In this document: in pieces, positions 24,228-44,486 of the stretch
How positions within the stretch are numbered: position 1 is the stretch's first letter
Layout of the letters: every line of letters starts with the position of its first letter
Assembly (NCBI RefSeq): GCF_910596095.1
Contig: NC_056550.1
Span: 12,631,001-12,695,000 of the forward strand
Direction: 5' to 3'
From: Thunnus maccoyii
Lineage: Eukaryota; Chordata; Actinopteri; Scombriformes; Scombridae
DNA length: 64,000 nucleotides
The notes under the pieces: generated by a model
Told to the model about the DNA's origin: nothing
The model's database searches: none
What the model saw: only the letters and a program-made list of their open reading frames with translations
Translations under genes and position numbers: made by a program

Positions 24228-27200
24228 ATGTCAGGTATAGATTTGTATGAATTTAGTTTACAACCTAAGTGCCAAAAGCTCTCAATTTGAAGAAAAGTCT
24301 TTTTAAATGTGCCTCTTGTTCTCAGCAAAGCTTTTTCATGTATCATACTGTATTTTCTGTTTCTATTAAGTGTCTCTCTGTTTTAGGTACCTACACACCG
24401 GCCCCTGGTGGGCCCTTCTCTGCTCTCACTCCAAGCATGTGGCCCCAGGACATTTTGGTCAAGTACCATCAAGTGAGGATGCAACTTCATATGTTTTTTA
24501 TGTCCAAGTATTTATAAGAATAGAAATGTTATGGCAAAAGAAAAAATACTTGTATAAAGCATGTCAGCTCTTAATAAACAAAATAGCGGAAAATAACATT
24601 ACAGGCTGTGACACATCTGCTTAGCGTGACAGAATATAAAGACAAACTAAAACGCTGCAGGAAGCTTGTGTTCGTGTGACACTGTGACACATGAAATTTT
24701 GTGCTAACTGACATTTAAGATGTAAGAAAAGCTGTTGTCCCACCTTCAGCATTATTATTGACTATATTCTAATCAAGTCATCTTTCCTTTATGAGATGTG
24801 GACTAAATTAAATGCATGTTATTTGTTTTTCTCTATAGAAAGACCTCCCAGAACAGTATGAACTCCAGTATGATGAGTTTGGCTTCAGAATGGACACTGA
24901 AGGTAATTTTTTCACTCACATGGACATTTGTACACATTGCCTTTTTTTTTTTTTTTAATTTTTTCTTCACACTGGTAAAGCTCCTGAAACCCTCTCAAAA
25001 AACATAAATGGAAATTGTCATATCTGGGCACAGTGGCTACATTATGTACACCAATTGAGCGCATGTGATCTCAAAGTTATGACTGCAACTAACTGAGTTG
25101 CTCTTTCACTACTTTTGGTCTTTGCTGGTGGGGAAAAAAATATTTTATACCACTAAACATTTGTATTTTTTTAATATATCCTTATATATTATTCTCTCTT
25201 TGCTCAGACGGTTCTGAGCCCAAGTCCTGGCTGGGCACTGAAGGCTCACCCCAGCGTGAAGACCCCCAGCAGAGATTGCGCTGGCAAGCCCACTTGGAGT
25301 TCACCCATAACCACACAGTGGGTGACCTGACCTGGGAGCTCATTGCTCCAGTCCTTCCGCGCTCCGAGCGCCTTCGTTCCCTGGTGCTAGGTGGCATACC
25401 TCACAGCATGAGGCCACAGGTAAATAGACTTGCACTATATTTGGCTAAAACACTGCCCAAGATTGCCAGTTACTTTTAAATGTAATAAGTAAGAAGCTAC
25501 AGAGCTTTAACGATGTTCTGTCTGTTAGCTATGGATGCGTCTGTCTGGAGCACTGCAGAAGAAAAGGACTTCAGAGATCTCTTACAGAGAAATCATAAAG
25601 AACAGCTCTAATGATGACACCACTACAGCTAAACAGGTAAAATCCCTAACCGCAGGTACATGTCTGTGTAAACAAACATACTCCCATTGAAGTTAAGCTA
25701 CTGTAAAGAGCATACTATTACCTTAGAACATGCCAAACGAATATCAGAAACAACTATTTAAATTAAGTCCTATTTATACATGACACAATTAAGCATAGAT
25801 TTCTTAAAACATTGTACAGCTCGAAAAATAATTGGATGAAGCAGATATGCACAGGGTATGCACATTATGTCACAGTATGTGGAAGTTGTCACTATCACAC
25901 ACATAGCAGTCAACATTTGCCATGGTGCATTCAAATGGAAAAAAAACCCACTGATAACATGCTAAAGAGCTTTTGTGCAATTAACTGCACAGTCTTGTTT
26001 TGCCAGTAAGTGGAGGTTAGGAGGGTGAAGTCAATGCAATACCCTTTTTATAATGTGTTATTTCCTCATTAGCACACAGGTAAGTAACAATTAAGTGAAA
26101 TGAAAATACCCTCAAGATAGATCTTAGATAATGGGGTGCTTACATTAACAAAGGTGAATGTGACTTTCTTAAAGCTTTTTTTTTTTCTCCACCTCCTCCC
26201 CCCAACTTTTCTCGCTGTTTATTGTAATAATGATTTGACAGTCCCTTGTTAACCTCTGTCTCTCAGATAGAGAAGGACCTGTTACGAACTATGCCAACCA
26301 ATGCGTGTTTCAATAGCCTGACCAGTGTTGGAGTGCCAAGGTTGAGACGGGTACTGAGAGGCCTGGCCTGGCTTTATCCAGACATTGGGTACTGTCAAGG
26401 CACTGGCATGGTGAGAACACCTACATACAGAAACCGATGTCACCGTAAACAACTATATTACACCAGTCAGCTGAGTCAACACATAAACAGACACACTTTA
26501 AATTTGTATTTTGTTTACTCACAGTAACACCTCCATTGTACATCATCCTTACATTTTGCTCCTGCCTTTTCCATCTTCACTGTTCCCCTTTTCATTGTCT
26601 CACCCCCATCTCTGTATCTTGATCCTCCTAGGTGGTTTCCTGTCTGTTGCTCTTTCTGGAGGAGGAGGATGTGCTATGGATGATGTGCGCCCTGATTGAA
26701 GACCTCCTCCCTCCATCCTACTTCTCATCCACCCTGCTGGGTGTTCAAACAGACCAGAGGGTTCTCCGACAGCTCATTGTTCAGTACCTGCCAGCCCTTG
26801 ACCGCCTTCTGCAGGAGCATGACATAGGTAAGGGTAGGCAAGGGAGAGATGGAGCATGTGTGGCTGTGATGAATGGAAGAAGTAACTGTGAGAGAGGGCA
26901 GGGGATGGGCATTAAATGTACCCACCGCCTTGTAGCCTTCTGAAGGGTTTTAACTCAAATAAAATATGACAGTTATGAGATGCACTTGTCTGAGTTTGTT
27001 AGCGAATTCTTCTGAATTAATGACTGTGTTGAATGAATATACACGGTGTTGTATATTATAGATAATCCCTTCTTTCTCATACATCCAGAGTTGTCACTGA
27101 TCACACTGCACTGGTTCCTGACATCATTTGCCAGTGTGGTGGACATCCGTCTGCTCCTTAGGATCTGGGACCTACTTTTCTACCAGGGCTCGTTGGTGCT

Positions 27201-30010
27201 CTTCCAGGTCACACTGGGCATGCTCAAGATCAAGGTATTTGCACTACACCGCATACTTCTGATTCTTGACTTCCTGATACATTTTATTTTGTGCTGAGAT
27301 GCTTTAGATTCTTTAATACTAAGATCATGTTGCAGCGTTTTATGTCAACAGATATTTCTTTGTTACCTACATTACATTATTATTTCTAGATATTACCGTC
27401 CCACACCGACTATTCCCTTTTTTTTAACAAAAATATCTCTATATGTTGACTATTAATCCTTGTGAATTTCACTCCACTACCCCAGGAGGAGGAGCTTGTG
27501 TCATCAGAGAACTCTGCGTCCATTTTTAACACTCTGTCAGACTTACCAAGCCAGCTGAGAGATGGGCCTGCAGTTCTTGGGGAGGCTATGAGGCTAGCAG
27601 GGACACTGTCCCAGGAAACACTAGAAGCCCACCGACACAAGCACCTAGCCTACATCCTAAATGAACAGGCCCAGCTCAACAATGGAAACAACACAATACT
27701 CAACTCCAATCTCAACAAGGTCAGTCACTGTAGACTTTACAAAGTCAGTGTGATGAAATATCAATATTTTTTGTCAGAAATTAAACAAGCAATGTGAAGG
27801 TGTATGTGTTTTAGCTGTCCAAACTACAGTCACATATTACCATCATTGGATACTGCCATAAAGTGTTTTAGACAAATTAAAGGGTGTGTTAATTTATTCT
27901 GTGTTTGTATATGTGCAGGTGGTGAGGAGACAGTCCCTGCGCAGAAAGTCCACCCTGAGCTCCCTGCTGTTTGGGGAGGATGAGGCCGAGGCTCTAAAAT
28001 CCAAGAACATAAAACAGACAGAGCTGGTGGCTGCTCTGCGAGAGGCCATAGCCCGCACTGCAGATCATTTCCATTGTCTGGACCCACGCCATTCCAGTAC
28101 TGTGAGTTCACATACTGCAGTACATGAACAGTCTGGTTTATGTCCCGTTGTGGACCAAGTATAAGTCAATCTGCCAAAATGAGAGGGACATTAAATGAGG
28201 CATCCATTCATTTAGTAGCATGTCTGACTAAATGTTTAAGTCCTAAATTTAATATACCATCAAATCATGGCATTCAGTATAGACACTTTTGATACCATTT
28301 CTCCTGCCTTTTTTTCTGTAGGACCTGACTCCTGACTACTCCATGGAAAGCCACCAGCGAGACCATGAAAACTTCCTTGTTGTGTCCCGTAACCGGCGGA
28401 GACGGGCAAAGGCATTGCTGGACTTTGAGAGACACGATGACGATGAACTGGGCTTCAGGAAGAATGACATCATCACTGTGAGTTATGACACCCACACAGA
28501 CACATACAAACGAAATTCTACTTCCTGTTGTTTGCAGCCATGTACACACATCGCACATCCCATTCATGTCCCTGTGTAATTTTCTTTCTCTCAGATCATC
28601 TCGCAGAAGGATGAACACTGTTGGGTTGGAGAGCTCAATGGCCTCAGAGGTCTGTGCTTCTGTGCTTTTATGTATCAACATCTACTGTTGCCATATGGGT
28701 AACTGATTTTTTTATAATCTGTCTCGAGGCTGATTTAACATAACTTTTTTGGCTCTTTAACAGGTTGGTTCCCAGCAAAGTTTGTGGAGATTCTAGATGA
28801 AAGAAGCAAAGAGGTATGGAAGTAGTTCATTTACAGCTTAATAAGGCACAGTGCTTTTAAATAGGTTGGTTTGCCTAGCAGATGTTCCTTAAAGTTAAAT
28901 CCATGTGATATTTGTCAGTGTTTATCTTAGTTTCCTCACATTTCCCTTCCAGCATCCTGAATATTAATTTATAATGCGTCATAAACATTGACTGGTGCTC
29001 TTGTGTCTGTACCCAGTACTCATTAGCAGGCGATGACTCTGTAACGGAGGCAGTGACAGATTTGGCCAGAGGGACTTTGTGCCCGGCCCTGAAGGCCATC
29101 TTTCAGCACGGTCTCAAGAAACCGTCTATACTGGGAGGGCCCTGTCACCCCTGGTTATTCATAGAAGAGGTACTTTTTTTTTTTTTTTCTTTTTTTAAAT
29201 CCACATGGCACCATATTACAATTGTTTCAAATTCCTACATAGGACTTAATCATTCTTTGTCCTCTGGGTTTCTCTCAGGCGGCCAGCAGAGAGGTAGAGA
29301 GGGACTTCAATTCTGTCTACTCCAGACTGGTGCTGTGTAAAACCTACAGGTAAAACACAGACACACACATCATTCTGTTTTCATTTGTTCTGTCAAACTC
29401 TCTGTTCACACAAACATTACAGATGGGTGTAGGGGGATTTTAATCTTTTATAAATAAGTAAGTGTTTTAGGAATTGGATCATCCAAACACTTTCATATGT
29501 GATCAGGGATGCACTTGCAATGTATTTGCAATATATTCCTAAATAAAATCAAGCAAGTGTTATGTGTATGTGTTATACTAGGGGAATGAGAAATCTACTT
29601 TCAGTATGTACACCAGAGATGTATTTTAATGTTCCAACATTGCAAGGTTAACAATTTCTTCTGGCATTAACCAGGTTAGATGAAGATGGGAAAGTACTAA
29701 CACCAGAGGAGCTGCTATACAGAGTGAGTATGTGTTATTGTAATTAGTTTTAGCGAAATGTATTTTGTGGACCTAAAAAGCTTGTCTCAGCTTCCAACAA
29801 TAAAAATGTTTATTGAAAGTAGTGTTTATCTAGTGAGGCCTAGCCATGTCTGTATATTCAGCCTGTAGAAATGAAGGTTAGTAGGAAGTGCATGAGCACC
29901 CTCTGTCTACTCTTCCCAGGCAGTGCAGTCAGTCAACATGAGCCACGACATAGCACACGCTCAGATGGATGTCAAGTTTAGGTCTCTTGTCTGCGTTGGC
30001 CTCAAGTGAG

Positions 30011-30092
<82 letters not shown>

Positions 30093-31467
30093 CATTAAAA
30101 TCATCACAGTCCCTCTGGTATCAGAGAGTAGAAGCTTAAAAATGTGTCCACACATGAGCAAATGTGCTATATGCACACACTCAGGCTGTTTGGTTCCTAA
30201 CATTTATCTAACCCAACAGTGAGCAGGTGCTGCACCTATGGCTGGAGGTGTTGTGTTCCAGTATGGCCGCTGTAGAGAAATGGTATCATCCGTGGTCCTT
30301 TCTTCGCAGTCCTGGATGGGTTCAGATCAAGTGTGAACTCAGGTAAGAAACACATTATTATAAAACTGTTGTATTTAAATTTGGAGAACATCAGAATTAC
30401 AGCTAAAGCATCCAGTGTGGTTGCAAACTCAGTACTGAATTTCTGGCATCCACATCTAACACACACTATCCAGTATTCTGAAATGTCAACCAGTAATCTA
30501 AAAAGGGATTAAACAACAGAGAATTAAATGAAGAGGGGAACACTGTATATAATTAAACATGTAATGAACAGTCTACTGTTGTTGTTTCCTCAGGGTCCTA
30601 TCAAAGTTTGCCTTCAGTCTCTCCCAAGATTGTGAGCTACCTGACAAGAAAGAGGTGAGTCAAGGGAATTTCCACAGCATTCCTACATAAAACAGTAGTA
30701 AACTCACTATTCAAAGACAATATATCAGCACTCAGGGGAGAAAACTTTGGCTTTATGCTGTTTAAGAAACCCTATTCTGGAGGCAGATGTTATGGATGTG
30801 CTTGGTTCAGCATCACCTCTTTAGTTGGGATCTCTTAACATGTCACAGTATATGCTGTAGTATAGTGATTAATTACAGTAGTTTACTTATCTACTTACCC
30901 CATCACACAAATCAACTCACTGTCTGAAGTTGTAAAGGTGCAACTGCACCAAAAACTTGTACCTGTTATGAAAAAGGCCTGTTAAGAAGAGCTGTTTATC
31001 TTGGCACTTCTGAGCTGCACTTCACCTTTGAGTCTCTCCAGTTTCTGTTGTTATCACCATTCATCTTGTAAATTAGATATTCTCATTTCAGTGATCAGTG
31101 TTTCTCATTTTGTGAAGCCCCCTGACATTTAACAATGTGATAGTAGTCACCATAGGGAAAATAATCATTGCTGCATTGCTCTCTGCGTGTTGAAAGTTAA
31201 AAGCATGATGTACTTCTGGCCAGACTCCAATCAGTGACATCAAAGCTGCCATTTTGCATCAGCCCTCTTCAAAATTGATGATTTGCATGTAATCTGAAGT
31301 GCAGTATGTTGGAATTACCCTCTCTGATGTAGTGTTGATTATGTCTTTAGGTAATAGTTGTCCACATGTCCTTTCTTTTCCAGGAGAACGAGCAGAGACC
31401 ATTGAAAGAGGGAGTACAGGATATGTTGGTGAAACATCACCTCTTCAGCTGGGACATTGATGGCTAG
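24228..31467 (+). CDS. sgsm3: Small G protein signaling modulator 3 (TBC–SH3–RUN protein)
   Basis: Spliced gene of 20 coding exons giving 755 residues (human SGSM3 is about 749). Exons: 24228-24234, 24387-24472, 24839-24902, 25208-25419, 25529-25636, 26267-26410, 26632-26827, 27089-27234, 27486-27719, 27919-28101, 28322-28477, 28595-28649, 28764-28813, 29017-29169, 29279-29349, 29675-29723, 29920-30005, 30220-30342, 30594-30654, 31384-31467 (stop TAG). All junctions are GT–AG and phases match throughout. A TBC (Rab-GAP) domain spans about residues 114-305, with the catalytic arginine in IEKDLLR (R166) and the glutamine finger in YCQ (Q203). An SH3 domain (about 489-543) carries ALLDF and a CW pair, and a RUN domain covers about 560-722. 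The family acts on Rab/Rap small GTPases, and mammalian SGSM3 is reported to bind merlin and connexin-43. The start matches the family N-terminus (MSG…). The first coding exon supplies only 7 bases. The exon-12 donor (G|gtctgt) is weak. Confidence 0.97.
30015..30091. repeat. (CA)n microsatellite next to an sgsm3 splice donor
   Basis: About 38 uninterrupted CA units starting nine bases inside intron 17 of sgsm3 (donor GT at 30006). Confidence 0.97.
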
Positions 31468-32860
31468 ACACACAACAAAAACCTTCTGAATCCTACCGTC
31501 CTGTGTCTGTGTGTATATTTGATCTGTCTCTTCATCTGTTTCTTACACACTGGAAACTGTAACTTAGACACCATTGTCTGCTTTTATCCCTGGATGATGA
31601 TGACACCCAAATAATGATGACACCCAAATAATGATGACTCTGAAACTCTCATGTCATCATAAGGTCCACTGGGTGGTATGAACTGAAGTATGTGTGCATT
31701 AAAGTGCATAATTACAAGACAGTTTCTATTCAGACTCGGTGTAGGAGGTTTTGCAACATGGTTGAAACTATATGAAGTTTTACAAGTAAAACACTCCTGT
31801 AGTACAGAACGGTCTGTACCCACTGGCCTGGAACACTTAAGTATTTCTTCAGTAGTCACTACACTGGCTGTTCAGCTTTTTATAGCTAACTGGGTGTTTG
31901 TTTTATGCAGGAGTGAGACGTACAGTACATCCTCTTGCACTGGTTTGTGTCTATGTAAAATGCAGTGTCAGGTTACCCCACAACAAACACTGGACCTTTG
32001 GCATGGTCCTAAATTCCACATGACCCTGTAAATTCCAAAATATTAAGACCAAAACATTCCTAAACATGTTACAAATTATTTTTGAGAGGAATGCTACTTA
32101 CCTCAGTATCATGAATTCCACAAAAAATTTTAAGTCATACTATGCAGGATTTTCCTTAAAAAAACAAAACAATGTATAGACTTGTACAAAAATAATCCCT
32201 CTCAATCGTCACCTATGACCCACTAGAAGGTTGTGGCGGTGTCTGTATCTACAGAGACCCTGTCATCTACCTGTATTTTCTTATTATTTTGCTGTGTTCA
32301 GGATGTTTCTGGCCTTCAGCCTTTGGGTAGTTGTTGTGTAGCCCCCAGCCAATAAGAGCATGCAGGCTGTGAGTGTGGGACTCTATAAAAACGTAACGAC
32401 ATAGACAAGAGGAAGCTACAAAAATGGCGGACATAGCACCGATGTTCTGCTTGTTCAACAGATACAGCAGCGAGTTGTAGTCAACTCGAGTGAAGTATAA
32501 GTGAAGTCTGTTTCATTCTGTCTGCTATGGACTCTGTGCTCTTTAGCAGACTGCTGTCTGCTCTGTGCGTGTGTGTATAGTTCAGCCCCGCCTTCGTTCA
32601 TACAGGCAAAGAGCAGACAGAAAGAATGAGCCGGAGCGGAGGGGCCAACTTTGAATGTTGTTTACAAACAGCAATCAACAAATCCTGCATAGTATGCCTT
32701 TAAATACTAATGTTGCACATGCCAAGTAAAGCCTTTTAAACTGTGATATGAGACTATATGTTTGTGCTACCTTAAGAGTGGTAGTGAACAGTCTGCACTT
32801 GTATGACATAATGTAAATGAAGCAGATAAATACTTTTTGTGTTACAGTCAAAATAAATGT
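31468..32860 (+). other. sgsm3: Probable 3' UTR of sgsm3 with candidate poly(A) signals
   Basis: Sequence downstream of the sgsm3 stop. An ATTAAA lies at 31698-31703 and a canonical AATAAA at 32852-32857. If the distal site is used, the 3' UTR is about 1.4 kb and contains the MITE-like insert at 32130-32703. If the proximal site is used, the insert lies outside the mRNA. A 17-bp tandem repeat lies at about 31600-31645. Which site is used cannot be told from sequence. Confidence 0.45.
32130..32703. mobile_element. MITE-like element with 15-bp inverted termini and TTAA at both ends
   Basis: The left end has CATACTATGCAGGAT at 32136-32150. The right end has the exact reverse complement at 32682-32696. 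A TTAA lies just outside each end (about 32130-32133 and 32700-32703), which would fit a TTAA target duplication as made by piggyBac-like transposases. No transposase frame is present inside. The element is about 570 bases and more CpG-rich than its flanks. It lies about 660 bases past the sgsm3 stop, perhaps inside its 3' UTR. Confidence 0.7.
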
Positions 32861-33722
32861 TACATACATGTTTTTCTGTATAGAAAGTAAATACATCTGT
32901 CGCTTGTGACTACATGTACCTTGTAAGTTAAAGAAATTTGACATAGAACTTTTTCTGATCTTGACACACTGATTTCCAAATTGACCTCCAGTACTGACTT
33001 CAACCTGCATCAAAAAACAAAGAATAGCCTGTGGATATGTATTCAAACTGTGGACTAATGATAGATGATAAATGAGGACTTAAGAGGATTGATATGTGAA
33101 CAAAATTGTAATACTTTTGAGTAATCTGTTACAACAAGTTTGTTCATAATTAATTATGTTGTGATATTTTTTGGATATTTGGTGTAAACAACTTTTAATT
33201 TCAGGCAAAGATTTTGTTGTATCAGTTGTTATTCTTGCCAAGCCAATTGGATCTTGGAGGTGACAAGATTGACATAGTCATGTAGTTTCAGTTAAGAATT
33301 TTTTTTTTTAACTTACATTGTTATCTGTAACTTTCCCTTGTGCAGAAAACACAATCAACTTAGTTACTGGTTTTACATGATGGTAAGTTATTGTAGCCTG
33401 TAAAAAATCACATTATGTTATCAAAAATGTACGACTGAAAGAAAAAACTTGTGTGGCAGTGACTCTTATAAGACTGAGACCACACAGTAACACTCCTGGG
33501 CTTACTGTACATAAAATATGATAAAGTATATTGGAAAAGAACACTATAAACACATGGAAAACCCATTCATTGTCCTGTTGAGTTATTCCCAATTTTAATA
33601 TATTTTTTTTACACACTGTCATGAATTGTATACTGTTAAGATTTTTAATTTGTAATGACAAAAATCGGAGGAAAATGCAAATATAGAAAAAGACACACTA
33701 TTGAAAAGTTCAGTAAAGCCTG

Positions 33723-33728
33723 TTTATT
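33723..33728 (-). terminator. gtpbp1: Candidate gtpbp1 poly(A) signal
   Basis: On the minus strand this reads AATAAA and lies about 940 bases past the gtpbp1 stop. It is the first canonical hexamer I noticed in that direction. Using it would place the gtpbp1 3' end about 870 bases from the distal sgsm3 poly(A) signal, so the two transcripts converge without overlapping. Confidence 0.4.
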
Positions 33729-34665
33729 AATGGTCAGTTTTTTTTTTTTGGCGGCAAAGTGTGTTTAAAATGTCACAACATGTTAACAGCAACAGGCCAT
33801 AACGCATGGGGTACTAGAGTTACAAGTAGCACTGCAAGTACTGTATGTCTTACAATCATGAGCAACTGTTGAAGTGACAGGGTTATGTGCTGTATTTGTT
33901 TGTACTAACACTATTGATATAAGGTTTGTAAAATGGACAAGTAACAGTGGTAGCATGATGGATACTACTGAATCTAAGAGCGCGAGTGAGAGAAGGTTGA
34001 AAGAGTTAAAACCATCCAAGAGTCGACGTTCTGCATGTATACCAAATAAATAACTGACAATTATAAAATGTTAACAGCTTATATTTTCCATATATGTAGA
34101 ATTTGAAATCACTATGTGCCCTCTGCTACATTCATTTGTGATTTGCATACATTTTGTACAATGGCATATTTCCAATGGGGGCACAACTAACAGCTAATTT
34201 ACATATGCAGTATAAATAGTACATTGTTTTTCATTGCAAATACACAGGGAATGCATGGGAGGAGTTTCACTTATAGCTGCTCATATTGACTTGACCTTGT
34301 TGGGTTTAGCCTTCCTCCCTGCCACTGACATTGAGCCAGAGGACTGAATTGTAGATTTCATAGATCCACATAAAATATGGATAAAATTAAATAAATCATC
34401 ATCCTGAGTGAGGCTAACCTCAAAAACCACACTGCCTGCTTTCCATCACATAAACCACTTAAAATAGTGAAGGCAGCTGACATTAAAATGCATTAAGGGC
34501 GTATCCCTTTGTGTTCCCTTTAAAATAAAAACCACAGGGCCTGGTATAAAAAGGCAAGGAGAGTATCTTGCTCTAAAACATCGGTATCCTTCATGGTTTT
34601 GTGGAATGAAGACACTTGGTGGAGTGATAGCAGAGAGGGAGGTATGCGACGGACAAGAGGGCAGT

Positions 34666-42343
<7,678 letters not shown>

Positions 42344-42700
42344 TTCTGTGTGAGTATTGCAGTAATAAATCTCAAGCTGTCTCAATTGTTGTGATGACGG
42401 TTGGCAACCAAACAGACACACAGACACACACATACACACACATACACACACACTCTGACACCCCGCAAGCTCTACACGCTAACAGTTAGCAAGCATTAGC
42501 TACACCCATTTGTCTCTTTAGCTAATTTTACAATAACCTGCTGCTTATTTGTGTTCCGTCAGTTTGGAGTCGAGCCATTTAAAAATAAAAATGCCACCAC
42601 CTCGTCAATAATAATGAGGAAGGTGTGGGTGAGCGAGTAAACACGCCTTGAAGCTTAATTCACCAATGGTGTTCGAGTCAGCGCGAATATGTGAGCAGTG
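42344..42700 (-). promoter_or_regulatory. gtpbp1: gtpbp1 promoter / 5' UTR region
   Basis: The stretch upstream of the gtpbp1 ATG is richer in CpG than its surroundings, and the CpG enrichment continues into exon 1. About 75-115 bases upstream of the ATG (42417-42455) lies an imperfect (GT)n tract on the transcript strand, so it may fall in the 5' UTR or core promoter. A GCTAACAGTTAGC palindrome sits at 42478-42490. I see no clear TATA box. The transcription start is unknown. Confidence 0.5.
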
Positions 42701-43515
42701 AACCAATACCAGTGAGGGGGTCGTTCATATTATTATCATCGTCAGTCCCTCTGAGGACAGCAGGGCTGGTCATGTGTCTGTGTAATATACTGCTGTTGAT
42801 GCAATGATCCTACTAACGTTGTAATGCTCTGTAATGGTGATTAATTCCTATCATAATTTAACAAGTTTATTCCTGTTCGTGTAGTCTAACAGTTCTTAAT
42901 CGGTGTAATAATAATTCTCCTGGTCTTGTAGAGGTTTGTTGTGACAAACCAAGCTCGAAAGGAAATAGACGTTAATTATAATTTGACCAAAGTTGATAAT
43001 TAAAATGTCTTTTTAAAAATCAAAATCAGTGACAAGGAAGGACTCTAATTATAGACTTTTCAGTTATTGTGATTTCATCATTTCCTTCATCATCAACATT
43101 ATTCTACAGACTGAACATAGGGAGAAAAATGCCCTGTTCAACCTGTCATGGTTGGGATTTGCTAGACAGGTTATTCAAGCAGAGCTCTGATTAATGTTAT
43201 TATTATTATTATCGTTGAGTTGTTGATTTGTTGTTATCCCCAGAAACAATTATGAAAGGAGGATGCCTGGAAAGTCCACTTCCTTGATTCCTCTCTTAAT
43301 AAGCACAGCTGTTATGCTGAATGTTTATAAGAACCCAGAGCTGTTTAACTAAATACAGCAGGATGTTGTTCATAAGTGAAATATGTTGAGTTCAAACTCT
43401 TGAGCTGAACGAATCATGAATCAAGACTAATAACGCAAAAGAATCTAAATGATTTGAATTGTTACTCGCAGACTTTCTTTGTTGAGGACATACAGCCTGA
43501 AGAACTAAAAATGCT
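42701..43515. other. Intergenic, no gene seen
   Basis: AT-rich spacer between the divergent gtpbp1 and galectin genes with a short (TTA)n run near 43197-43211. Nothing recognisable. Confidence 0.5.
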
Positions 43516-44141
43516 TTAACCCTCCTACTGTGTTTCGGTCAATTTTGACCTCTTTTCAAGTTTAGATGTGTGAAACATACTTTTAATTTTTTCTGATCAA
43601 AGCAAGACTTCATTACATCCTTTTCAATGACCTACTGAATACAGTAAAAAACATTTTGATCATTTTCCTTTTTTTAAAATGCCAAAAGTTATGGGTCAAA
43701 TTTGATCCGGTAGTAATTATGGGTTGTTTATGCAGAGAAATACATAGTAAATGTTGTCAAACCATCATGAATTACAAAAATAATAGTAATAAAATCCTAT
43801 AAAAATGTCATAATAATATTGTGTAGTGATATTAAAATTATGTTTCATGCCAAGAAAGCGTACTGACTTGAATTCAATTGTAGAGTGGCACGGAGCAAAT
43901 ATGATCCCACACACACACACATCTTCTGTCCCCCAGCATAAAGGCTGTGGCTTTCCCGCGCTTTATTTCTCACATCTCACCGCACATCTGGCACAGCACA
44001 CACACACACACACTCATACGCACATGCACACACGGACAAAGACACACACACATACATACACATCTCCTGTTCCCCAGCTGTATAGCAGTATATAGGCTGG
44101 GGCTTTCTCGTGCTTATCTCACCGCACACATTGCACAGCAT

Positions 44142-44177
<36 letters not shown>

Positions 44178-44293
44178 ACTCACTCACACACACACACCAT
44201 GCTGGAGATGACACTGTTGTTTTTGGAACTAAACAGACTTTTCTGCTTTTTTCGTAGGAAAGACAATTTTGAACCCTAACACAACAGATGTAA
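43516..44293. mobile_element. Probable MITE with internal tandem, CA-rich modules
   Basis: The left end reads TTAACCCTCCTACTGTGTT then GGTCAATTTTGACC. The right end reads GACAATTTTGAACCCTAACA then CAACAGATGTAAC, which is roughly the inverse. Fish genomes hold a common element with TTAACCCTCCTGTTGTGTT and GGGTCAATTTGACC ends. Inside, a module (ATCTYCTGTYCCCCAGC…CTCACCGCACA…GCACAGCA plus CA repeats) occurs twice, near 43921 and 44061. The two ends are diverged, so the right border is tentative. Confidence 0.5.
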
Positions 44294-44448
44294 CAATAAT
44301 TGCTATTTTAAACATATAAGAAAATACAAACAAGTTATTTTGGGAATTATGTTGTTTATCATTAGCCTTTCATGGTCTTATAATATATTTGCCTGTTCTG
44401 TTCATCATAAACATAACTTTTATGTTAAGTTAAATGCAGTCTATATAT

Positions 44449-44486
44449 GTATAGATAGATAGATAAATAGATAGATAAATAGATAT
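44449..44486. repeat. (GATA)n microsatellite
   Basis: ATAGATAGATAAATAG-type tetranucleotide repeat, imperfect. Confidence 0.85.

Noticed and set aside
43901..44196. Spaced CA-rich direct repeats that at first sight resemble a repeat–spacer array
   Set aside because: Only two diverged modules with CA microsatellite between; not a CRISPR, and the host is a vertebrate.
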